From Sphingomonadales bacterium UBA6157 (lineage in GTDB: Bacteria > Pseudomonadota > Alphaproteobacteria > Sphingomonadales > Sphingomonadaceae): a DNA stretch of 64,000 bases. Positions within the stretch are counted from its first letter, which is position 1, and every line of letters starts with the position of its first letter. The stretch lies in NCBI GenBank assembly GCA_002423025.1, contig DIUN01000007.1, forward strand, positions 68,331-132,330, read 5' to 3'. A program made the translations under genes and the position numbers. Below the pieces are notes generated by a model. That model made no database searches and was not told where the DNA came from. It saw nothing but the letters and a program-made list of their open reading frames with translations. Shown piece after piece: positions 1-7,747 of this stretch.

Positions 1-627
1 GTCAAGGGCGGCCGCTGCGAGGCCTGCTCAGGCGATGGCCTCATCAAGATCGAGATGCACTTCCTGCCGGATGTGTATGTCACCTGCGATATCTGCCACG
101 GCGCCCGCTACAACCGCGAGACGCTGGAAGTGAAGTTCAAAGGCAAGTCCATCGCCGAAGTGCTGGACATGAACGTCGAGGATGGCCTGGAATTCTTCAG
201 GGCCGTCCCGCCGATCCGGGACAAGCTGGCCATGCTCCACGAAGTCGGCCTCGGCTATGTCAAGATCGGCCAGCAAGCCACCACGCTGAGCGGCGGCGAG
301 GCCCAGCGCGTCAAGCTGGCCAAGGAGCTCGCCCGCCGCGCCACCGGCCAGACGCTGTATATCCTCGATGAGCCGACCACCGGCCTGCATTTCGAGGATG
401 TCCGGAAGCTGCTGGAAGTCCTCCACGCCTTGGTGGAGCAGGGCAACACCGTCGTCGTCATCGAGCACAACCTCGATGTCATCAAGACCGCAGACTGGAT
501 CATCGATCTCGGACCGGACGGCGGCGACAAGGGCGGCTATGTCACCGTCACGGGAACGCCGGAGACGATTGCGAAGTGCGAGGCGAGCCATACCGGGTTT
601 TATTTGAAGCCGCTGCTGGGGAAGTAG
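1..627 (+). CDS. uvrA: UvrABC excinuclease subunit A, C-terminal part
   Basis: This is the last 208 residues of UvrA, the damage-sensing ATPase of nucleotide excision repair. The reading frame is open from base 1, so the gene starts left of the window. Visible are a zinc-binding CxxC-x19-CxxC pair (C6/C9 and C29/C32 of the visible part), the ABC signature LSGGEAQRVKLAKEL, the Walker B segment YILDEPTTGLH and the switch histidine in VVIEHNLDVI. The end (FYLKPLLGK, TAG) matches the usual UvrA C-terminus, so the 3' end is intact. It converges with the HNH gene 53 bases downstream. Identification is certain; the N-terminal half cannot be judged. Confidence 0.97.
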   Translation, partial: VKGGRCEACSGDGLIKIEMHFLPDVYVTCDICHGARYNRETLEVKFKGKSIAEVLDMNVEDGLEFFRAVPPIRDKLAMLHEVGLGYVKIGQQATTLSGGEAQRVKLAKELARRATGQTLYILDEPTTGLHFEDVRKLLEVLHALVEQGNTVVVIEHNLDVIKTADWIIDLGPDGGDKGGYVTVTGTPETIAKCEASHTGFYLKPLLGK

Positions 628-680
628 CTATCTGCCCACTGGGAGGGGGCATGCTTTCTATGATCGAGAATTGATCGCAA

Positions 681-1340
681 TCAATAGGTTGCCAAAGGTC
701 CGCCCATCCATTTCAGTCGATGACGGCGCAATCTCTGGACATTGCCGACGGTCAGCTTTGAAAGCCGCAACTTTCGCCCGGCACCAACTGCAGCAAATGA
801 AGTGAGCGACAAGGCTGGCTGGGGAACAGCTTCGCCATCGTCGTTGAACGTCACCAGCCCTCTGTCAAAGGCTGCGTCCCAGAGCGCAGACAGTAGCAAT
901 CCGTTCTCGGGGTTCAATCGCTCCGCCTCTGTTTCACATCGATTCCATGGCACGATGTGCGAAGCGCGCAAAAGTTCGGGCTCCTTGATACCCGTCAGCG
1001 GGCACGCCCCGCCCCAGCGTTCCAGTAGCGCCTTCCGAAACGGGCTTTGGCCAATCCGCGCCTTTTGAAGCCGCCAAGCCTCTGTCGCGACCGCCTCCTC
1101 AACCGATTGGATGTCCAACCCCTTGGCGACGCGGTATCGCCCGTTGCCATCAAAAATCAGTAGTCCATCATTGCGAAGTTCCTGAAGCACCCGGCTGAGC
1201 GTTTGCTCGGGCGTTGCACCCTCCGAACCAATTTCAGCAATGATAACCGGCAATTCCGCCGCAATGAGTTGCTGGCGACTGAAGCCGTCACTGCTCGGAA
1301 GGCGCTGGATTGCCGTCCAAACAGATTGTCGCCAAGTCAT
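681..1340 (-). CDS. HNH endonuclease with winged-helix-like N-terminal domain
   Basis: A 219-residue protein. Residues about 113-160 form an HNH_2-type nuclease domain: C113, the ASHIVPW stretch with H128, the NPENGLLLS stretch with N146, and D155/D159 in WDAAFDRG. Residues about 45-72 (TLSRVLQELRNDGLL, then a GRYRV strand) resemble the helix-turn-helix of Dam-replacing/DpnI-type restriction proteins. This suggests a DNA-reading domain joined to a nuclease (inference). The ATG at 1340 was chosen because GGGGGAG lies 7 bases upstream; the frame stays open further upstream through a repeat, but with low-complexity sequence. Probably a stand-alone restriction or defence nuclease; no methylase is adjacent. 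Confidence 0.8.
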   Translation of the reverse strand: MTWRQSVWTAIQRLPSSDGFSRQQLIAAELPVIIAEIGSEGATPEQTLSRVLQELRNDGLLIFDGNGRYRVAKGLDIQSVEEAVATEAWRLQKARIGQSPFRKALLERWGGACPLTGIKEPELLRASHIVPWNRCETEAERLNPENGLLLSALWDAAFDRGLVTFNDDGEAVPQPALSLTSFAAVGAGRKLRLSKLTVGNVQRLRRHRLKWMGGPLATY

Positions 1341-1476
1341 TGCGAAGCTCCCCCTGCGTCGAACAGGCAAACCACAGTCGAGGCAGTAAAGGCAATGCGT
1401 CTCCGCTTGCTGCCTCATGTCTGGAAGAACCAATCCCGACAATTTCGGGGCTGCATGATGCCCCTCGTGCTTACGC

Positions 1477-1506
1477 CCCCCCTCTCCCGCAAGCGGGAGA
1501 GGGGGG
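1477..1506. repeat. Palindromic repeat, family 1 (short copy)
   Basis: A perfect inverted repeat of two 14-base arms (1477-1490 and 1493-1506) around AA. The arms consist of a C-run followed by TCTCCCGC. It touches the stop codon of the DUF559 gene (1507-1509). Fuller copies of the same core occur at 1892-1958, 1977-2036 (inverted) and 8660-8724. As RNA it would be a strong hairpin and may serve as terminator for the DUF559 gene. Confidence 0.85.
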
Positions 1507-1857
1507 TTATTGTTCTGGGAGGTGGGTGATGATCTCACGGAGGACATTGTCCATGTCGGTGAGGACGAGGGCGTTCCAGAAGCGGATGACGGTCCAGCCT
1601 TCGGAGGCGAGCAGCGCTGTGCGGCGGGCATCGGCCTTGGTGGCGCTGGCGTGCTGGGAGCCATCGAGTTCGATCACCAGACGGGCGGCGATACAGGCGA
1701 AATCGGCGATAAAAGGCCCGATGCTGTGCTGGCGGCGGAACTTGTGGCCCATCAGCCGCCGGTCCCGCAGTTGGTGCCAGAGCCGGGTTTCCGCCTCGGG
1801 CATGGTGGCGCGCAGTGGCCTGGCGTGCGGGCTTGTGGTGCGGGCGACACGCGACAT
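1507..1857 (-). CDS. DUF559 domain protein (Vsr-like PD-(D/E)xK nuclease fold)
   Basis: A 116-residue protein with the DUF559 pattern: EAETRLWHQLRDRRLMGHKF near the start, IGPFIADFAC (D52), VIELDGSQHA (E63, D65) and GWTVIRFWN near the end. These acidic residues match the catalytic core of very-short-patch-repair-like endonucleases. The family is common as orphan genes, and its biological role is not established. The gene is framed by family-1 palindromes: one abuts the stop codon, another lies 34 bases upstream of the start. It is 166 bases from the HNH gene on the same strand. Fold assignment is confident; the function is unknown. Confidence 0.85.
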   Translation of the reverse strand: MSRVARTTSPHARPLRATMPEAETRLWHQLRDRRLMGHKFRRQHSIGPFIADFACIAARLVIELDGSQHASATKADARRTALLASEGWTVIRFWNALVLTDMDNVLREIITHLPEQ

Positions 1858-1891
1858 GTCAGCAGCTTAGGGCGTCGCCCCCGGCAAGCAA

Positions 1892-1958
1892 CCCCCCTCT
1901 CCCGCCTGCGGGAGAGGCGAGAGACGCGCCCCTTGGCGCGGCCCGGGTGAGGGTGTTT
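1892..1958 (+). repeat. Dispersed palindromic repeat, family 1 (long copy)
   Basis: Begins with the CCCTCTCCCGC-CT-GCGGGAGAGG palindrome, followed by a second small stem (CGCGCC / GGCGCG) and a GGTGAGGGTGT tail. Nearly the same sequence recurs at 8660-8724 on the same strand, and inverted at 1977-2036. The head-to-head pair at 1892-2036 separates the DUF559 gene from the next gene. This looks like a REP/REPIN-type mobile palindrome. Confidence 0.85.
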
Positions 1959-1976
1959 CTTCTTGCGAGGCCGGGC

Positions 1977-2036
1977 ACACCCTCACCCGCCGCGCTGGTG
2001 CGCGAGTTCCCTCTCCCGCAGGCGGGAGAGGGGGAG
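1977..2036 (-). repeat. Dispersed palindromic repeat, family 1 (inverted copy)
   Basis: The reverse complement carries the same CCCTCTCCCGC palindrome core and GGTGAGGGTGT tail as the copy at 1892-1958, with a diverged middle. The two copies face each other about 18 bases apart, the arrangement expected of a REPIN (paired REP elements). Confidence 0.8.
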
Positions 2037-2072
2037 ATTGATATTATGTGCCAGATAGGTTAGTTATCTGAC

Positions 2073-2705
2073 ATGACACAGCACCTCGACTTCCACCCCA
2101 TTCCTCTCAGGGCACGCCATGATGGCTGGACGCCAGCGCGGCAGCATGAGTTCATCATGCGGCTGGCGGACACCGGATCGGTTCATGCTGCCGCCGAACG
2201 GGTGGGGATGAGCAGCCAATCCGCCTATCGTTTGCGACGGCACCCGGATGCGGTGGAATTTCGCGATGCCTGGGACAAGGCGCTGGAGCAGGCCGGCGCC
2301 CAGCTGGAGCAGGTGGCGCTGGAGCGGGTGCTACATGGCGAGGTGACCACCATCGAGCGCAGCGGGCGAACCGAGACGCGCACCAAGCCGTGCAGCGACA
2401 GGCTGCTGATCCTGATGCTCGAGCGGCAGGAGCGCGCCGCCCGCCGCCGGGCCTGGGCGGCGCGGGCGAGCTTTCCGGACCCGGTGGACTTTCACGCCGC
2501 CGAGCTCACCGCCTTTGCCATGACAGCCGAGGCCCTGCCCGACCGGCCCGGCGCCGAGGGCGAGGACCTGGACCTGTATGATCTCCAGCGCCGCCATGAT
2601 GCGCCGCAGCTTGTCACCAACCCGCCCGGCCTGCAGATCCACCCCGCGCCGCTGTTCCTCGCCGGGCCGGAAGGTGATGGGCCGGCGCTGGAACGCGGCG
2701 CCTGA
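2073..2705 (+). CDS. Hypothetical helix-turn-helix protein
   Basis: A 210-residue protein. Residues about 20-65 read as a helix-turn-helix: RQHEFIMRLADTGSVHAAAE then VGMSSQSAYRLRRHPDAVEF, similar to the DNA-binding part of phage terminase small subunits and related orphan regulators. The remainder is charged, Arg-rich in the middle (ERQERAARRRAWAARA) and Pro-rich at the end, with no recognised catalytic motif. It stands alone after the repeat pair, with no phage genes around it, so a host regulator or a decayed phage remnant are both possible. The Shine-Dalgarno signal is weak. Confidence 0.65.
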   Translation: MTQHLDFHPIPLRARHDGWTPARQHEFIMRLADTGSVHAAAERVGMSSQSAYRLRRHPDAVEFRDAWDKALEQAGAQLEQVALERVLHGEVTTIERSGRTETRTKPCSDRLLILMLERQERAARRRAWAARASFPDPVDFHAAELTAFAMTAEALPDRPGAEGEDLDLYDLQRRHDAPQLVTNPPGLQIHPAPLFLAGPEGDGPALERGA

Positions 2706-2994
2706 GGCCCGGCAGCGGAACTTTTCTCCAGCGTGAGCGTGTAACCTTTGTAACCTTCCAACCGCCCTGCCCGGCACGATCCGGGCTCGGCAAGCCTCCC
2801 GCCAACGCCCCTTCCGCCTCCCAGCCACCGCCCGCGCGCATCCCGCTTGCGTCCCGCGCGTTTCCCGCCCCGTTCCCCCGCAACCCCCGTAAATACCCTG
2901 ATATGCCCCTCGCAGGCTTCCCGGCAGAAACTCGGGGCCGGCATGAACGGGGGCCGCCAGGATTTATCGCAAGAAACCCCAATAAGGAGCCACC
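2706..2994. other. Intergenic region without a recognised gene
   Basis: 289 bases between the helix-turn-helix gene and the DUF465 gene. Reading frames here are short and of mixed composition. The last 30 bases hold the ribosome binding site of the next gene (AAGGAG, 5 bases before the ATG). No repeat or clear terminator was seen. Confidence 0.5.
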
Positions 2995-3252
2995 ATGAGC
3001 CACTTCGATCAGGATTTGCTCGATGCTTTCCCCAACGACACCGTGCTGATGCACCGCCTGATGGCCGAGAACGCGCATTTCCGCACCCTGGCCGAGCGCT
3101 TTGCCGGTGTTGATACCGAAGTGGAGCAGGTCGCCTCCGGTGAGGACCCGGCATCCGACGAACGCCTTGAGGGCATGAAGAAAAACCGGCTCGCCGTGCT
3201 CGATGAAATCGCTATCATGGTTGCCGCTGCCAAGCTGGAGGATGCCCAATGA
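2995..3252 (+). CDS. YdcH/DUF465 family small protein
   Basis: An 85-residue acidic, helical protein with the DUF465 pattern: a short N-terminal helix (FDQDLLDAFP), the conserved LMAENAHFRTLAERFAGVD segment and a KKNRLAVLDEIAIMV helix. The family is widespread in proteobacteria and has no agreed function; an antiparallel coiled coil is expected. It has a strong AAGGAG Shine-Dalgarno signal. The stop overlaps the start of the next gene in ATGA, so the two are likely co-translated. Confidence 0.85.
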   Translation: MSHFDQDLLDAFPNDTVLMHRLMAENAHFRTLAERFAGVDTEVEQVASGEDPASDERLEGMKKNRLAVLDEIAIMVAAAKLEDAQ

Positions 3253-3566
3253 CGGATTTTTCCCAGTTTTCCGAGAGTTTGAAGGCCCGGCTTGCCGCGC
3301 TGGAAGCCCGGCTGGTGACGCTGGATGCCGAGACGACCCAGCGGCTCGATACCGATTCCGAGGAGCGGGCCAACGAGCTGGAAGACCTTGCCACCAACGA
3401 AGGCCTTGAAACTGCAGCCGTTTCCGAGCTGGGGCAGATCCGCGCCGCGCTGGACCGCATCAAGGATGGCAGCTACGGCCATTGCAGCAAGTGCGGCGGG
3501 CGGATCGCCGAGGCCCGGCTCATCGCCCTGCCCACCGCGACCACCTGCATCAACTGCGCGACCTGA
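3249..3566 (+). CDS. TraR/DksA-type zinc finger protein
   Basis: A 105-residue protein with the C4 zinc finger of the DksA/TraR family near the C-terminus (CSKCGG ... TTCINC). The coiled-coil part (SESLKARLAALEARLVTLD) is shorter than in DksA (about 150 residues), as in TraR-like short members. The family binds the RNA polymerase secondary channel to change promoter response; whether this protein does so is inference. The ATGA overlap with the DUF465 gene indicates a two-gene operon. Confidence 0.85.
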   Translation: MTDFSQFSESLKARLAALEARLVTLDAETTQRLDTDSEERANELEDLATNEGLETAAVSELGQIRAALDRIKDGSYGHCSKCGGRIAEARLIALPTATTCINCAT

Positions 3567-3587
3567 CGCAAGCTGCTGGAATAAGAG

Positions 3588-4514
3588 CTAGATCTCCAGC
3601 AGATCCCGCCCGACAATCAACTCGCCGCTGAAATGCGGCGAGACAGCCGCGCGCCAGGCCTCGTCACTGATGAACGGCGCGCCGCCGGGCACGAAGTGGG
3701 AGAGCACCAGCGTCTTCACACCCGCCTCGGTGGCGATGCGGCCGACCTGCTCGGTAGTGGTGTGGCTGGCCAGCAGATGCTCGCGCAGGCTGCTGGCGTT
3801 GGTGGCGGCGGCGACAAGGCCATCGAGCGCGCTCAGCATCATCACCTCGTGCACCAGCACATCGGCCCCCCTGGCCAGCGCCACCAGCCCCGCCGAGGGC
3901 GCCGTGTCTCCGGAAATGACGATGGATCTGTCTGCACAATCAAAGCGATAGGCAAAACTCGCGGCCATCGGCGGGTGCTCCACCAGCGCGGCTGTCACCC
4001 GCACATTGGCATCCTCATACACCAGCCCCGGCCCGGTGATCTCGTGCGGGCGGATGAGCCCGGCCAGCGGCACCCGGCCTTCATCGGCGATGCGGGTGCT
4101 GATGTCCGCAGAGTTGAGCGCGAGGAACTGGCTGGTCATCCCCACCAGCGGCGGTGGGCCGAAGCTCTCCACGGGGGTGCCCAGCGCCGTCGCCCAGGCC
4201 AGCAGCAGCAGGTTGCCATAGTCCGCCGCATGGTCAGAATGCAGGTGGGTGAGGAACAACCCCTTGAGACTGCTGAGGGAAACCCCGGCCAGGATGAGCT
4301 GCCGGGCCACGCCGTTGCCGCAATCGATCACATAGGCCGCACCATTGACGATGATGACCTGCGCCGGCGCCGCGCGGTTTGGCTTGGGAGTCGGCCCGCC
4401 CGCCGTGCCGAGCAGGATGAGCCGGGATTTCGCCGGGGCCGCCAGCGCCGGGCCGGCGGCCAGCGCCAGCCCCGCGCCAAGAGCCGCCCGCCGGGAGAGA
4501 GATAGATCCATCAT
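3588..4514 (-). CDS. Exported MBL-fold metallo-hydrolase
   Basis: A 308-residue metallo-beta-lactamase-fold protein. The N-terminus LSRRAALGAGLALAAG is a twin-arginine-type signal peptide, so the enzyme is probably exported folded. Metal ligands are visible in LTHLHSDHAADYG (HxHxDH), a downstream VEHPPMA histidine, SGDTAPS (Asp) and LSHFVPGG (His). The overall layout resembles RNase Z/arylsulfatase-like hydrolases, but the substrate is unknown. Two ATG codons lie in tandem (4514, 4511) behind AGGA. It converges with the DksA-like gene, 21 bases apart. Confidence 0.85.
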   Translation of the reverse strand: MMDLSLSRRAALGAGLALAAGPALAAPAKSRLILLGTAGGPTPKPNRAAPAQVIIVNGAAYVIDCGNGVARQLILAGVSLSSLKGLFLTHLHSDHAADYGNLLLLAWATALGTPVESFGPPPLVGMTSQFLALNSADISTRIADEGRVPLAGLIRPHEITGPGLVYEDANVRVTAALVEHPPMAASFAYRFDCADRSIVISGDTAPSAGLVALARGADVLVHEVMMLSALDGLVAAATNASSLREHLLASHTTTEQVGRIATEAGVKTLVLSHFVPGGAPFISDEAWRAAVSPHFSGELIVGRDLLEI

Positions 4515-4585
4515 GCCCGTATCCTGCGACGCCGCAGGCCAGCCTGCAAGGATGACAACAAGCCCCCCACGCGCTAGGGCGGGGC

Positions 4586-5161
4586 ATGGTCACGCCCTTC
4601 CCCCTGTTCGCCGAGTGGTTCACCGCTGCCCAGGCGACTGAACCCAATGATCCCAACGCCGTGGCCGTCGCCACCGCCACGCCCGATGCCCGCCCCTCGG
4701 TGCGCATCGTGCTGTGCAAGCACTGGGATGAGCGGGGCTTTGTGTTCTACTCGAACATGCAGAGCCGCAAGGGCCAGGAGCTGGCAGCCAACCCATTCGT
4801 CCATATGGATTTTCACTGGAAGACCCAGCGCCGGCAGGTCCGCATCGATGGCCGTGCCGAGCTGGTGCCGGATGAGGAAGCCAACGCCTATTTCGATTCC
4901 CGCCCCCGGGTTTCGCAGCTGGGCGCCTGGGCATCCGACCAGTCCCGCGCCATGCCGACCCGCGATGCCTTCGAGGAGCGCCTCGCCGAGATGGGTGAGC
5001 GCTTCAAGGGCCAGCCCGTGCCGCGCCCGCCACACTGGTCCGGCTGGCGGGTGGTGCCCGAGGTGATGGAGTTCTGGCAGGACAGGGACAACAGGCTCCA
5101 CGAGCGCACCCTGTTCACCCGCACCGCCACCGGCTGGGAGACCGGCCTGCTCTACCCATGA
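4586..5161 (+). CDS. pdxH: Pyridoxamine/pyridoxine 5'-phosphate oxidase
   Basis: A 191-residue protein of the usual length for PdxH, the FMN enzyme that oxidises pyridoxamine or pyridoxine phosphate to pyridoxal phosphate. Conserved segments: RPSVRIVLCKHWDERGFVFY, NMQSRKGQELAANP, VRIDGRAELVPDEEANAYF and the C-terminal RPPHWSGWRVVPEVMEFWQ region that binds FMN and substrate. The gene ends in an ATGA overlap with the metal transporter gene, so the two are probably co-transcribed, although no functional link is obvious. Confidence 0.95.
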   Translation: MVTPFPLFAEWFTAAQATEPNDPNAVAVATATPDARPSVRIVLCKHWDERGFVFYSNMQSRKGQELAANPFVHMDFHWKTQRRQVRIDGRAELVPDEEANAYFDSRPRVSQLGAWASDQSRAMPTRDAFEERLAEMGERFKGQPVPRPPHWSGWRVVPEVMEFWQDRDNRLHERTLFTRTATGWETGLLYP

Positions 5162-6057
5162 GTGAAGAGCGCAACCGCCTGACCCGCTCGGCGGCGCTGG
5201 CCTCCACCGGCGTGGCCATCACCCTGCTTTTGCTCAAGATCTGGGCGGCCTGGGTGACAGGCTCTGTCTCCATGCTGGCCTCGCTGGCCGATACCGGGCT
5301 GGACCTGCTGGCCTCGCTGCTGACGCTGTTTGCCGTCACCCACGCCGCCCTGCCGGCTGATGAGGACCACCGCTTCGGCCATGGCAAGGCCGAGGCCATC
5401 GCCGCGCTTATGCAGACGCTGCTGATCATGGGCTCCGCCGTGGCGATCCTGTGGCGGGCGATCGCCAGCTTCGGCAATACGGACCTGCCGCGTGCGCCGG
5501 AAGTGGGCATCGGCGTCTCCCTGGCCGGCATCGCGCTCACCCTGCTGCTGGTTGCCTGGCAAAGGCGCGTCGTCGCCCGCACCGGGTCGATCGCGGTGAG
5601 CACCGACGCGCTGCACTACCAGAGTGACCTGCTGCTCAATCTCGCTGTCATCGCCGCCCTTGTCCTGGATATCTACCTCGGCATCCATGGTGCGGACGCC
5701 GTGCTGGGCGTCCTCATCGCGCTGTGGATCGCCTGGAGCGCGCTGCAGTCCGCGCGCAGCGCAATCGACATGCTGATGGACAAGGAATGGCCCGAGGCGC
5801 GCCGCAACGAGCTCATCGCCATGGCCAGCCTTGTTCCCGGCGTGGAAGGCGTCCACGATGTGCGCACCCGCTCGTCGGGCGCCGTGGACTTCATCCAGTT
5901 TCATATCTGGCTGCCGCCGCTGATGACCGTCAGTGACGCACACGATATCGTCGATGCGGTGGAAGACCGGCTGATGCAGGCCTATCCGAACGCAGAATTC
6001 CTCATCCATATCGATCCGCGCGGCCATGAAGACCCGCTAGCCGTGCATCTCCCCTGA
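5158..6057 (+). CDS. Cation diffusion facilitator (FieF/YiiP-type) metal exporter
   Basis: A 299-residue CDF antiporter with six expected membrane helices and a cytoplasmic C-terminal ferredoxin-like domain. FieF-type signatures are present: SLADTGLDLLASLLT in helix 2, DEDHRFGHGKAEAIAAL, and DALHYQSDLLLN with the metal-site HxxxD in helix 5. The C-terminal domain (VEGVHDVRTRSSGAVDF) matches the YiiP dimer domain. It would export Zn or Fe(II) against protons. Metal identity is inferred from the family. Confidence 0.92.
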   Translation: MSEERNRLTRSAALASTGVAITLLLLKIWAAWVTGSVSMLASLADTGLDLLASLLTLFAVTHAALPADEDHRFGHGKAEAIAALMQTLLIMGSAVAILWRAIASFGNTDLPRAPEVGIGVSLAGIALTLLLVAWQRRVVARTGSIAVSTDALHYQSDLLLNLAVIAALVLDIYLGIHGADAVLGVLIALWIAWSALQSARSAIDMLMDKEWPEARRNELIAMASLVPGVEGVHDVRTRSSGAVDFIQFHIWLPPLMTVSDAHDIVDAVEDRLMQAYPNAEFLIHIDPRGHEDPLAVHLP

Positions 6058-6068
6058 AAGCCCTGCCC

Positions 6069-6905
6069 ATGCGCATCCCCTTCTCCCAGATCGATGCCTT
6101 CGCCACGGCGTCGTTCAGCGGCAACCCCGCCGCGGTGATGCCGCTGGCCGAGTGGCTGCCCGATGCGCAGCTCCAGGCCATCGCCGAGGAGAACAACCTC
6201 GCCGAGACGGCCTTCCTGCGCCCGCATGACAACCCGGCCATCGCCGAGTTCGAGCTGCGCTGGTTCACGCCCGCCGTGGAAGTGGCGCTTTGTGGCCACG
6301 CGACGCTGGCCAGCGGCCACCTCATCCTCGATGCCCTGCCCGAGCTTCCGATGGTACGCTTCCTCACCCGGCAATCGGGCGTGCTCAGCGTGGCGCGCGG
6401 CACCGATGGCCAGTATGAGATGGCGCTGCCGGCGCTGCCGGCCCACACGGAAGCTGCAAAAGCGATGGCCGCGCAGCTTGCCGCCGCACTGGGCGCCGAG
6501 CCGGCCGAAGTCTGGCTGCGCGGCGATCAATATTGCCTCGCCGTGTTCGAGCATGCCCATGAAGTCCGCGCGCTCAAGCCGGACATGAAGTCTCTCATAC
6601 AACTGCTTGATCCTGCTGCCATGTTCATCGCCACGTCGCTGGGCCTGGGGGATGGCAGCGGCGCGCAGGTGATCAGCCGGGTGTTCGTGCCAGGCGCCGG
6701 CATCGATGAAGACAGCGTGACCGGCTCGGCGCATTGCGTCCTGGCGCCCTATTGGTCCGCGCGCATGGGCCGCGAGAGCTTCTCGGCCTATCAGGCCAGC
6801 AAGCGCGGCGGGCATATCGGCTGCCGGATGGCCGGCACGCAGGTGGTGCTCACCGGCCGCTGCCGCACCGTCATCGAGGGCGAGTTCATCCTCGCCTCGG
6901 CTTGA
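6069..6905 (+). CDS. PhzF family isomerase-like protein
   Basis: A 278-residue PhzF-fold protein. Visible are the start motif QIDAFATASFSGNPAAVMPL, the catalytic glutamate in EENNLAETAFL, the FTPAVEVALCGHATLAS segment and the C-terminal EDSVTGSAHC loop. PhzF itself isomerises a phenazine precursor, but most relatives have unknown substrates, and no phenazine genes are present here. It shares the dapF (diaminopimelate epimerase) fold and sits directly upstream of dapF, which may reflect old duplication or chance. Confidence 0.9.
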   Translation: MRIPFSQIDAFATASFSGNPAAVMPLAEWLPDAQLQAIAEENNLAETAFLRPHDNPAIAEFELRWFTPAVEVALCGHATLASGHLILDALPELPMVRFLTRQSGVLSVARGTDGQYEMALPALPAHTEAAKAMAAQLAAALGAEPAEVWLRGDQYCLAVFEHAHEVRALKPDMKSLIQLLDPAAMFIATSLGLGDGSGAQVISRVFVPGAGIDEDSVTGSAHCVLAPYWSARMGRESFSAYQASKRGGHIGCRMAGTQVVLTGRCRTVIEGEFILASA

Positions 6906-6937
6906 ACCTGCCCCGCCCCTCCCCTACACCGCACGGC

Positions 6938-7747
6938 ATGGCACCCCGTCCCTTCCTCAAGATGCACGGCCTCGGGAATGATTTCCTGGTGTTCGATGCG
7001 CGTGAAACGCCGCTGAGCCTCAGCGCCGCCACCGTCCGCGCGCTCGCTGATCGCCGCACCGGCATCGGCTTTGATCAGCTCATCCTGCTTGAGCCGAGTG
7101 ACAAGGCCACGCTGTGTGTCCGCTTCTGGAACAGCGATGGCGGCGAAGTCGCGGCCTGCGGCAACGGCAGCCGTGCCGTCGCGGCGCTCATCGGCAAGGC
7201 GGCCACCATCGAGACCGGCGGCGGCCTGCTCGCCACCTCCGCCTCTGCCGACAGCGCCACGGTCGATATGGGTGCACCCCGTTTTGGCTGGGATGAGGTG
7301 CCGCTGGCCTATGCCATGGACACGCGCTCGCTGCCGCTTGGCTGGGAAGAGCTGGAAAACCCTGGCGCCGTCAGCGTCGGCAACCCCCATGCGGTGTTCT
7401 TCGTGCCCGATGCGGACGCTGTCGATCTCGAGCGCCTTGGGCCGCTGATCGAGCATGATCCGATCTTTCCCGAGCGCGTCAATGTCGGTGTCGCCACCAT
7501 GGTGTCACGCGAGCACATGAAGCTGCGGGTCTGGGAGCGCGGCGCCGGGCTCACCCGCGCCTGCGGCACCGGCGCCGTTGCCGCGGTGGCCGTGGCGCAG
7601 GCGCGCGGCCTTGCCGGCCCCGTTGTCACCGTCAGCCTGCCAGGTGGGGACTTGACCATCAGCCGCGCTGAAAACGGCCATCTGCTGCTTGCCGGCCCTG
7701 CCACAATCGCCTTCAAGGGCGAAGTTGATCTGGAGCAATTTCAATGA
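6938..7747 (+). CDS. dapF: Diaminopimelate epimerase
   Basis: A 269-residue enzyme converting LL- to meso-diaminopimelate for lysine and peptidoglycan synthesis. Both catalytic cysteines are present: AACGNGSRAVAA and TRACGTGAVAAVA. The N-terminus FLKMHGLGNDFLVFDA is canonical. The ATG at 6938 was preferred; the frame is open further upstream, but that part overlaps the phzF-like gene and lacks conserved residues. The stop overlaps the ftsY start (ATGA). In many alphaproteobacteria a methylthiotransferase gene lies between dapF and ftsY; here they are fused into one tight unit. Confidence 0.96.
   Translation: MAPRPFLKMHGLGNDFLVFDARETPLSLSAATVRALADRRTGIGFDQLILLEPSDKATLCVRFWNSDGGEVAACGNGSRAVAALIGKAATIETGGGLLATSASADSATVDMGAPRFGWDEVPLAYAMDTRSLPLGWEELENPGAVSVGNPHAVFFVPDADAVDLERLGPLIEHDPIFPERVNVGVATMVSREHMKLRVWERGAGLTRACGTGAVAAVAVAQARGLAGPVVTVSLPGGDLTISRAENGHLLLAGPATIAFKGEVDLEQFQ

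Noticed and set aside
1341..1664. N-terminal extension of the HNH gene with a CLYCLDC cysteine pair
   Set aside because: The extension crosses the palindromic repeat and a strong ribosome binding site exists at 1340; the cysteines are likely chance.
1477..2036. CRISPR array from repeated palindromes
   Set aside because: Copies are few, partly inverted and irregularly spaced, with no unique equal-length spacers and no cas genes.
2073..2705. Prophage remnant
   Set aside because: Only one terminase-small-subunit-like domain; no portal, capsid, integrase or attachment repeat within reach.
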